A DNA stretch of 33,893 nt, from contig JAOPGA020001552.1 of NCBI GenBank assembly GCA_026419775.2, positions 1 to 33,893 of the forward strand, given 5' to 3'. This DNA is from Acrasis kona (taxonomy: Eukaryota > Heterolobosea > Eutetramitea > Acrasida > Acrasidae). Shown piece by piece: positions 25,972-33,893 of this stretch; position 1 is the first letter of the stretch; the number at the start of each line of letters is the position of its first letter. A program made the translations under genes and the position numbers. Under the pieces are notes generated by a model. That model saw nothing but the letters and a program-made list of their open reading frames with translations. It was not told where the DNA came from and made no database searches.

Positions 25972-26064
25972 GGTCGATGATATTACAACAATGTTTCAGT
26001 GATTACAAAATCCTTCGAGTAAAGGCGCCAAAATCAAGGAACATAGAACCAAGTTGAATATACA
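25972..26064. promoter_or_regulatory. 93-bp divergent promoter region
   Basis: The gap between the divergent starts of the coiled-coil gene (25971, minus) and DNAAF4 (26065, plus). It has no clear TATA box. Both genes must draw their promoter and leaders from this stretch or from neighbouring coding sequence. Confidence 0.4.
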
Positions 26065-28315
26065 ATGATCGTAAGGCTAAGTTACAAGTGGGAGCAAACA
26101 CCTGAGGATGTGATTGTTTCAGTTAACATTAAAGGTGTTTCGCGGTCTAACCTTGATGTAGTTTGTAAGACTCATTGCCAAAGTGTTTAAATTCAAACAA
26201 TTACAGGTAGCGACTCCTATCTTAAGATGAATAGCAGACCCTACTATTTCGATCTCGATCTAAAATATCAAATCAATGAATCTAAAAGCAAAGTCGTAAT
26301 CAACGATGACACCCACACAGTGGATTTCTTTCTAAAAAAGATTGATCCCATCGAATGGGACGAAGTCAATTTTGACTCCGAAGACAAACAGCTACTGGCG
26401 AAGAGAAGACAAGAATCCCTCGATAGGTTGCAGACAAGACAGCATGAAGAAAGACAGGTCATTCAAAAATTAAAGAGAGAGGAGGAACAACGTCTGATGG
26501 AATCTCAATGGGAGTTGGAGCGTTCAGCAAAGTCAGTTGTGCAGCAAAAGAGGAAAGACGAACATGACGCTGCAACTGAAGATTTAAACAACTGGCGACA
26601 GAAAGTAGTACTACAAAACACAGAACACCAAGAGGATACTGGTGAAGACAACACAAAATCAGATTTACAGCCGATCAAATCACAACCCATTAGGGACACA
26701 TCCATATTCACATCTAGCACGAAAGAGCCAATCATAACAGAAACAACAAAGGAGCCAGTGCCAGTTCGAGAATCTGGCGGAAAAATTAAGATAAAATTTA
26801 CGCCCAGATTGTTCCAAACACCTGCCAGAGAAGACAAAGACAATGGTAAGTAGAAGACATCCATCTCTTTTAACAAATTTCAGATGTGATGAAAAAATAT
26901 GAAATCTGGAAAAGTAGAACGACAGGAAAGACTAACGAAGAGAATGGTATGTATTGAGTGCTGAGTCTCCAAATTAATATTAAATAGCTACATGGGTCAA
27001 GGAAAAAGGTGATAGCTTTTTCAAAAGACAGAATTATCAAGCAGCTATTAATGCGTATACTGAGAGCTTGAGATTGGATCCAAATTTCCTTACTTGTTAT
27101 TCCAATAGAGCTGCTTGTTATTTACAGTTACAAGATTATGGAAAATGTATCGATGATTGCAATTATGTTATTGATTTGGTTGGCAATAGTAAAGATGACT
27201 TATCTGAGAAGGGATCCACAGTTTATATAAAGATGCTTGCCAGAAGAGGTGCAGCTTATTTTAAATCTGGAATTGTGGAGAGGGCTTTACAAGATTATGA
27301 GTTGGCTGTAGAATTAGATAAATCAAAAGACGAAAAGTTGGAAATGGAGTATGAGCTAATAAAACAAAATACAATTGTAAATAAAGATGACCGTGAGGAT
27401 GTGCAACAAGTCCCTCAACAAATTGTTTTAAAGCAAAATGGTGATGCTTGCTACCGTGCTAACGACTTTTTGAAAGCTTCTGAATATTATACTAAAGCTA
27501 TTCATATTCAGCCTGATTTATTTACTGCTGTTTCGAACCGATCTGCTTGTTATTTGCAGATGAATAATTTCATGGATTGTATCAAAGATTGTAATGTACT
27601 TAGTGAAGCTTTGACTAATAGTCCCAATACCGAACATACTAATTTACTGCTCAAAGCTTGGACTAGAAGAGCATCTGCCTATTATAATTTAGAGGATTAT
27701 AAAATGGCCTATGACGATTATGAGAGAGCTTACAGATTGTCTCCTCTGGATGATTCATTAAGCAAGGAGATGGAAAAGACTTCTGAGAAGCTAAATGCTC
27801 AAGTGCAGTCCGAATTTTTAAAAAATAGAGGAAATTATTTTTACAAAATCAATGACTTCAATTCTGCAGCACATTTGTATAGCCTGGCCATAGAGAACGA
27901 TAAGCATAACCCTATCCACTACTCTAACAGAGCGCAGTGTTATTTGAAATTAGAAGATTATCTACAATGCATTCATGATTGTAATACTGCATTGACTGTA
28001 TTGAACCAGGATGATTATGATAAGTTGTCAACCGTACCTGTATCAAATTTAAGTGGACCTGCACAAGAAGTGATGGACAAAATCCCAACTAATCAGCTCT
28101 TGACACCTGTACTTCAATATAAGATCTATAAGAGGCGAGCAGAAGCTTACAAAGCATTAGAAGAGTGGGATAAAGCGATCATGGATTACAAAAGAGCACA
28201 TCACATTATGCCAAACCAAGACGATTTGTTGGCGCAGATTCAAAATTTAACTGACAGCAATAATATTCAAAATAAACAAGTCGAAGGATCGGAATCTGTC
28301 CCGGACAAAAAATAA
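26065..28315 (+). CDS. DNAAF4: Dynein axonemal assembly factor 4 (DYX1C1) with triple TPR array
   Basis: Four exons, 26065-26164, 26207-26845, 26884-26946 and 26988-28315, with introns of 42, 38 and 41 nt, give 709 residues. Residues 1-85 are a CS/p23-like domain: Y-K-W-E-Q-T-P-E-D-V near the start, D-S-Y-L-K-M-N-S-R-P-Y-Y-F across the first splice, and I-D-P-I-E-W-D-E-V. A charged helical region (95-165) follows. Exon 4 opens with W-V-K-E-K-G-D-S-F-F-K-R-Q-N-Y-Q-A-A-I and a TPR block (268-385), the same order as animal DNAAF4. Two further TPR blocks (about 415-535 and 543-690) repeat the pattern S-N-R-S-A-C-Y-L-Q and C-I-x-D-C-N; animal DNAAF4 (about 420 residues) has one. The family works with HSP90/HSP70 to preassemble outer and inner dynein arms in the cytoplasm. 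Presence implies motile cilia or their retained genes. The stop overlaps AATAAA. Confidence 0.88.
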
Positions 28316-28513
28316 ATCTTTCTGATCCATGTTGTCAATTTTCTAAGACTTTTTATTACCTTCCTAAATATTCGACTTTTCTCCACATGTTTTGTAGGAT
28401 AGTTCATTTGACTCTTTCACTCACCGAACTTTTGTTTGTTATCTTTAGCGTCGGAGCAAATTAAAACGGAAAGAATTATTATTAGAATATTTTATTTTTA
28501 GAATAGATTTAGA

Positions 28514-28523
28514 TATATTTAAA
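28514..28523 (+). promoter_or_regulatory. TATA-like box
   Basis: TATATTTAAA lies 35 nt before the ATG at 28558, comparable with the box before the paralogous gene at 1457. Confidence 0.45.
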
Positions 28524-28557
28524 GATTGAGTTGGATTGTTCTCCACACAAAAAAAAC

Positions 28558-29382
28558 ATGAACACAACAACAACAGTTCTCCCATCAACAGTTCCAACAA
28601 AGGTCTTAAACGGACCAGGAGCAACCACAGTGACCCAAACAACAGTCACTCAAACAGCTTATGCAGCTCCAGTCGAAGCAAAATCACAAGTTTTGTCACA
28701 AATCATGGGAGCCCTCATGGGTCTTTCCATGTTCATCGGAGGCGTATTGCTATTGGTCGGTGCTGCAATAAGTTTGGCGGAGTTTGGATACCATTATGTC
28801 GCCAGTGGCGTACTCTGGATTATTGCCTTCTCCTTCTTCACATTGGCCTCAGTGTTCTCCTTCATCGGAGGTTTTGACCTTGGAAATAAGAATTCAAGAA
28901 CACCATATCACTTTTTGAACATTTTTGGAAGCATTGCTTTCTTCTTGGGAAGTATCCTTATGATTATTGGTGCTGCTCTATGGTTGGCTGGAAGTACCAG
29001 ATTCGACACATTTAACGCTGGTACTATCCTCTGGATCATTGGTTCCTCATTAATCCTAGCCTACTTCTTACTTCGCAACTATGGTGCCATTCTTGATGGT
29101 ATTTTCTTGTACCACACTTTCATGAGCAACATGAACAGCCGTTCCAACGGTACATTCCAAGTTGCACCAAAGAGTTTAATCTCCAGCTTGTACTTGAACG
29201 GTATTGCCACGGTCATGTACACTGTAGCATCAGTATTGTTACTACTTGGATCCATTGCATGGCATAGTTTCTTAAGAACAGTCGGAAGTAGATCATTCCA
29301 AACCCAAGCTGGTGTCTTGTGGGTCATTGCCGGTGGTTTGTATCTCATTGCCGGTCTATTGCAAATTGCAGCACGTAGATAA
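28558..29382 (+). CDS. Six-helix membrane protein, YrhK-like hairpin repeats (copy B)
   Basis: The product is 274 residues from the ATG at 28558; an upstream TTG that opens the same frame is not a plausible start. It is close to nine-tenths identical, by eye, to the product of 1457-2287, with the same three two-helix hairpins. Differences cluster in the first 15 residues, in the loop after hairpin 2 (two residues shorter) and around the F-L-R-T turn before the last helix. Many synonymous changes separate the two genes, so the copies are not a very recent duplication, while the protein is held constant. Same strand, no introns, same A-rich leader with ACATG. Function is unknown. Most of the divergence is outside the helices. 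Confidence 0.85.
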   Translation: MNTTTTVLPSTVPTKVLNGPGATTVTQTTVTQTAYAAPVEAKSQVLSQIMGALMGLSMFIGGVLLLVGAAISLAEFGYHYVASGVLWIIAFSFFTLASVFSFIGGFDLGNKNSRTPYHFLNIFGSIAFFLGSILMIIGAALWLAGSTRFDTFNAGTILWIIGSSLILAYFLLRNYGAILDGIFLYHTFMSNMNSRSNGTFQVAPKSLISSLYLNGIATVMYTVASVLLLLGSIAWHSFLRTVGSRSFQTQAGVLWVIAGGLYLIAGLLQIAARR

Positions 29383-30071
29383 ATGTAAATAAATTAAACT
29401 TTCGTAAAAAATTGTCAAATTCAAACTATCTTCCTTTCCGTGAAGCATCTAGTTCGTAATATTGTTATATTGTATTGACTGAAATGAGATGTTTGGTAAT
29501 AAAAATACAAAATAAAAGTGTCTTTTGTTATTGGAGATCCCTCCTTGCTTTCTATTTTATTGCCTCTATCTACGTGAGGTGCGAAAACATACAAGAAATT
29601 TTCTAATAAGGTTTATCGGTATTCAATTATATGGATACATACTCTTGACATGAGTTGCAATTACAGATGAAGCGATGATTCATCTCAGAGGAATACATAC
29701 TCTTAACATAGGAAGTAACTGCCGAAGGACTTGTTTACATTCCGTTCAACATATTCAATGTGTATTTTGGAAAGCGCCAAAGAACGAAGTGATTGGTGAT
29801 TGAAAACAATGTGCATGAATAAATTATCAACATCCAAAAGAATTATCATATTTATCAAGGTTTTTACACTCTGTAACCTCCACTACTTCCAAGTAATCTA
29901 CTTTAGTGGTTCATGTTTGGTGTGATGATTCCTTTGTTTTTCTGAGCTTGAAGAACTAGTTCCGCCACGCTTAATTGGGCTGTCGATGATAAAACATGAT
30001 TGTCCACGAGAAGTTTCTAAGTTGACCAGGCTGAAGTACAATTTTACTAAAGTTAGCGTGGCATAGATAAC
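29383..30071. other. Intergenic stretch with a short direct repeat
   Basis: No gene is evident in 689 bp. The notable features are two 17-nt copies of ATACATACTCTTgACAT (29635-29651 and 29693-29709, one mismatch) and, between them, an inverted repeat AGATGAA / TTCATCT (29665-29671 and 29679-29685) around the loop GCGATGA. A minus-strand frame at 29898-30128 overlaps the kinase start and is judged chance. Confidence 0.5.
29635..29709. repeat. Direct repeat flanking a small hairpin
   Basis: Two 17-nt near-identical copies, 58 bp apart, flank a 7-bp stem with a 7-nt loop. No transposon ends or reading frame accompany it. It could be a regulatory array of the kinase gene or a small structured RNA. 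Confidence 0.35.
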
Positions 30072-33000
30072 ATGGAAGATTACCAAATCTATGAGGAGAT
30101 TGGAAAAGGTTCGGCATCTAATGACCAAACAATTTACTCAATTAAATAGGTCGCTACTCAATAGTATACAAAGCACGGAAAAAGAAGACAATTCTATATA
30201 ATGCTGTGAAGTGTGTCGATAAATATCATAAAGCAAAGGTTACAAATGAAGTCAAGATACTAAACATGCTCGACCATCCGAACGTTCTAAAGTTTGATAG
30301 TTGGTACGAGACTAATAATCATTATTGGATCATAATAGAGTTTTGTTCGGGTGGTGACCTTATGAACTTATTAACCCAAGACCAAGCATTACCAGAGGAT
30401 ACAGTTCATTTGTTTAGCATGGACCTTGTTCAAGGCCTACAGTACGATAATTACACCAATTGACAATTAACGATTCCGCTAGATACATTCATTCAAGAGG
30501 AGTAATATACTGCGACCTTAAACCTTCCAACGTACTTATTGATGGATGTGGCGTTTTGAAACTAAGTGACTTTGGCTTGGCCCAGTTTATAAGAGATTCA
30601 GAACTGGAGAAGGATACATCTTCAGTAGGTAGACCGAAAAGAGGTTCTCCGTGTTATATGGCCCCCGAGCTGTTTCAAGGTGGGTGGCACAGTATTTACT
30701 CCGATTTTTGGTCACTAGGCTGTGTTCTTTATGAACTGGCTAGCGGTTCGCCACCATTTGTAGGACAAACCTTTGAGCTACTTGTAGACGCTATTCTTAA
30801 TGGTACGCTGAAGCTAACTTAGAAGCTAACATTCTCCAGACGAGGTCAAACCTCTAGCAAATTTTAGTTCCGAGCTAAACGATCTACTGAGGGGGCTGCT
30901 ACAAAAGGACCCTAAAGACCGCTTGACTTGGGAAGAATTGAGAGATCATGAATTTTGGAAGGAGAACATTCCAGCACCAAAGGACCCAATCAGATACACA
31001 ACCCCATTCTCTCTTCCAAACAATAACGATGAGGAGGCCGATGAAGAGGAGGAACAACAACCAATTTCTGCAAACGAACCCAACGATACGAATAACAATG
31101 ACAAACAAAAGAAGGATTTGATGAGGTTAAGTAGGATTGTGAAAACTAATTTGGAGAAGGAACAGGGACCATCATACGATGAGCACAATCAATCACAAAG
31201 AAAGAATACAGACATGGAATATAACTTTGAAGAGGACAACAACAACGAGGACCTCAATTCCGCGCAGTCAGAGAACGAAGAAGTTGTGTCTGTATTAAGC
31301 GCGTCTGGAAATACTACAAGCGATCGTGTAATTGACCAAAATTTCTCGCCTTCTTGCGAACAAACAGGACCTACCCGTGTTCCCAATCTATCTATAGGAT
31401 CGAATGTTAGCAACGGTAACGCAGACGGAAAGACACCAGAATATAAAAAAGTTTCACCAAACGATGTCCATAAGGTAATTTTTAAAATTCACTTAAATCT
31501 AACACAATATAGCTAATACATCACCCGTCGGATAATTACGTCAAACCAATCGTTCTTAATCCAAGAATTGAGAAAATTCCAGAAACAAGATTTAACAAGG
31601 ATAGTTTACACTTTACAGCTTACACGTTGGATCAAATATTAAGCATGTCCCAAAGTGAATTAGAAAAGTTCTTAACTATCGTTTATAAATCAATTGGTGG
31701 ACCAGCCCTTACGGAAGAGAAGATTGCCGCACTATGCTACTTTGAGTCCATATGTTGCACAACAAAAACTGCCAACATGCTGATTAACAGCTCGTTGATG
31801 AAATTGTTTGTCAAAATGTTAGGTGCTCATAAATCCCCAATCCTCAAGTGCCAGCTTTGTAGCGTGATGGGAGTTTTGATGAGGCACGCAACTGTCATTA
31901 ACTCCGATCTGTCCTCTGTGAAAATCTTTGATATTTACCTTGATCAACTCAAGGAGAAGAATGTGAAGGTCAACAGGAAAGTAATCTCGTGTTTGGGAGA
32001 GCTCATTTTTTACATTGCCACTCAATATCCCGACGCAAACTCACAACAAAAACAAGAAGATACATGGAACATTCCCCCAGCTGTTATAGCAGGAATTATA
32101 AAGGCTTTAAGATCGAGTGACGAGATTACGAGACATTACGCCACAAAGACAGTTGAAAATATTTGTGGACAGAGCAAACAATACGCCCAAAAGTTTGCAA
32201 CAGAGGAAACAATCAACAGTCTTTTTGCAGTGTTTCAAACTGCAAGTGACGGATTCCTAAGAGGAGGGGCAATATCAGCATTATCAAGACTTTGTAGACA
32301 CAAAACAACATTGGCCGCACAAATCATTGATAAATTTAGCATCAAGACAGTAACAAATCTTTTCAAAGATGGAAATTCAAGAGTACAACAAAGTATCATC
32401 AACATTGTGAACTTGGCATTATTAAATGAACCTAATTCCAGGGTATGTAGGCAACTTACGGAGGACATGAGCTTTGTAAGCAGTGTGGTTGATTGCATTG
32501 AAAATGCATCGGCGCCAGTCATTAGAGCAAAAGTACTTCTTACAATGTATTATTTATCAAAAATATCTCAATCATTATTAATAAAATCGTGTGATACTCG
32601 TTTTGTGGGCATCATGGAGCGGTTACTTACCAAAGAAAAAGATACTTATGCTTTAACCTGTGCTGATGTGTTAATTGATTTGATTAGCGAGATGTTATCT
32701 CCTATTCTCAAAGACATTACTGTCATGTTAGAGAACAGCGTAAGAAGCAGTAGCTCAAGAAGACAGCCCATAGATAGTTCCAAATTAGGAGTGGTCATGA
32801 TCATTATCACCACGCCTTGTCTTAGCACGAGAGTCGTTAATTCCGAAGTAATAAAGTATTTGTCCAAATGTTTATCCATTACGGACCCTTCACAATCATT
32901 TGAAGAGTTTACAAAAAATCTTGTTCTTATCATAGAAGCGCTCAGCAGCCAACAATCCGTCCTGAGCAACCATGGAGCAATTGTGGAATACCTACTGCCT

Positions 33001-33893
33001 TCATTAATCAACATGCTTAAAAGTGACAATGGAGACATTCGTTTCCTCTGCCTCAAGATCATTACGGACATTTTGGTGAGGTACCTTAACGACCCCAACA
33101 TGTACGACGCAAGAGAAGCCAACCACGAATGTACATATGCGATCAACAATTTCATTATGAAAAAATTATTACCCCACTACAGGTTCATTCTAGAAGATCA
33201 AGACCCAGTGCCTCTATACGGACTAAAACTGCTTAACAACATTGCACAACACAACGCCGGCTTCATTGCAGTCATTAGCAAAATGGACCTAACGTCATTA
33301 ATTTTCAACTTTTTTGAATTGGAACATCGAAACAACAACGTTCACAACGTGAGATTAATCTTAAAGATTGTTGCAGCCGACGTCATGGACCCAGAACAAA
33401 TGTACCGCATGGAAATCGTCAAGAAGCTCAATGATGTGTTGGAATATGCATTTGACAACAACGTGGATACCTTTTACGAATCATGCCTAAACATTGCGGA
33501 TCACCTATTGTACCGCTCCAGCAAAATGATTCACAAGAGCAAAGGAAGCAGCAACGCCAACGACAGAGAACAAGCAGAGAAGACTTACAAGCACAACGAA
33601 GCATTCACCAACAACATTGCGGTCTACGTTGCATTATCGTCACATCAAGATCCATCCATTGCAGAATCAAGTGCTCATGTACTTTTAATGATGATCCAAC
33701 AATATCCATCTACTCACGAATATTTGTTTTCGACGAATGGATTGAGTTATCTAAAGAAGGGATTGTTGGAGAACATGAAGGAGGACGAAACCAACATTGA
33801 GTTGACCAACCAGAATGTGATCAAGTACCTTTTGAAATGTGTACATGTGGTGTTGAACAATAACAACAAGTACGTGAATAGGTTGTTGAGGGA
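30072..33893 (+). CDS. ULK4: ULK4/RUNKEL-type protein kinase (3' partial)
   Basis: Five exons are visible: 30072-30108, 30150-30441, 30483-30802, 30840-31474 and 31513 to the window end, with introns of 41, 41, 37 and 38 nt. About 1221 residues are in the window and the frame is still open. The kinase domain (about 4-265) has G-K-G-R-Y-S-I-V-Y-K (third loop Gly replaced by Ser), K33 in A-V-K, E46, Y-C-D-L-K-P-S-N (D121, K123, N126; His-Arg replaced by Tyr-Cys), S-D-F-G (D139) and M-A-P-E-L. An acidic Asn-rich linker follows, then after residue 428 L-I-H-H-P-S-D-N-Y-V-K-P-I and a long ARM/HEAT-like helical array. This order is that of plant RUNKEL and animal ULK4, which act on microtubule arrays and ciliary functions. 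Unlike human ULK4, the catalytic residues are kept. Intron 1 has the weak donor GTTCGG. Confidence 0.88.

Noticed and set aside
1-33893. CRISPR arrays, bacterial operons, insertion sequences or a mitochondrial origin
   Set aside because: No spaced repeat array, transposase or organelle gene was seen. Spliceosomal introns and polymerase III tRNA genes indicate nuclear DNA.

Overview
This is nuclear DNA of a free-living unicellular eukaryote with a compact, AT-leaning genome. Eleven introns in five genes are directly required to restore conserved protein frames, and three more follow from frame changes in well recognised genes; all 14 are 37 to 43 nt long with GT..AG ends. There are three RNA polymerase III tRNA genes, TATA-like boxes about 30 to 45 nt before start codons, and many stop codons that overlap an AATAAA hexamer. 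The gene content (DNAAF4, ataxin-10, a ULK4/RUNKEL kinase, RGS proteins, an RWP-RK protein, a tectonin-type propeller, a monofunctional formate-THF ligase) suggests an amoeboid or amoeboflagellate protist. A heterolobosean relative of Naegleria or Acrasis is my best guess, but the sequence alone does not prove it.

Layout. 1-6.4 kb: the 3' part of a repeat-containing secretable-looking or coat-like protein, a six-helix membrane protein, an orphan basic protein, a redoxin-RGS fusion on the plus strand, a CDC123-family gene on the minus strand, and tRNA-Glu, tRNA-Asn and tRNA-Ser on the minus strand. 6.5-9.8 kb: a possibly frameshifted orphan, a WWE-DCN1 fusion, a small amphipathic protein and a Nudix hydrolase. 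9.8-12.4 kb: a gene-poor stretch with a decayed RCC1-like relic, a small RWP-RK gene and two small genes. 12.5-15.7 kb: formate-tetrahydrofolate ligase and a tectonin-type propeller. 15.7-21.2 kb: a 1858-residue SAC3/GANP mRNA-export scaffold on the minus strand. Its stop codon interlocks with that of the tectonin gene, and its start lies 39 bp from that of ataxin-10. 21.3-33.9 kb: ataxin-10, a small acylation-type RGS protein, two coiled-coil orphans, DNAAF4 with three TPR blocks, a close paralogue of the six-helix membrane protein, and a ULK4-type kinase that runs off the window.

Functional themes. Three cilium- or microtubule-linked families (ataxin-10, DNAAF4, ULK4) lie within about 12.6 kb, so the organism probably keeps a genetic programme for motile flagella. 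Two RGS proteins, one fused to a peroxiredoxin-like domain, point to heterotrimeric G-protein signalling. The WWE-DCN1 fusion would link ADP-ribose recognition to cullin neddylation. The most unusual items are these two fusions, the 10-nt insertion in the tRNA-Asn D-loop, the triple-TPR DNAAF4, the uniformly tiny introns, and the extreme packing around the SAC3 gene.
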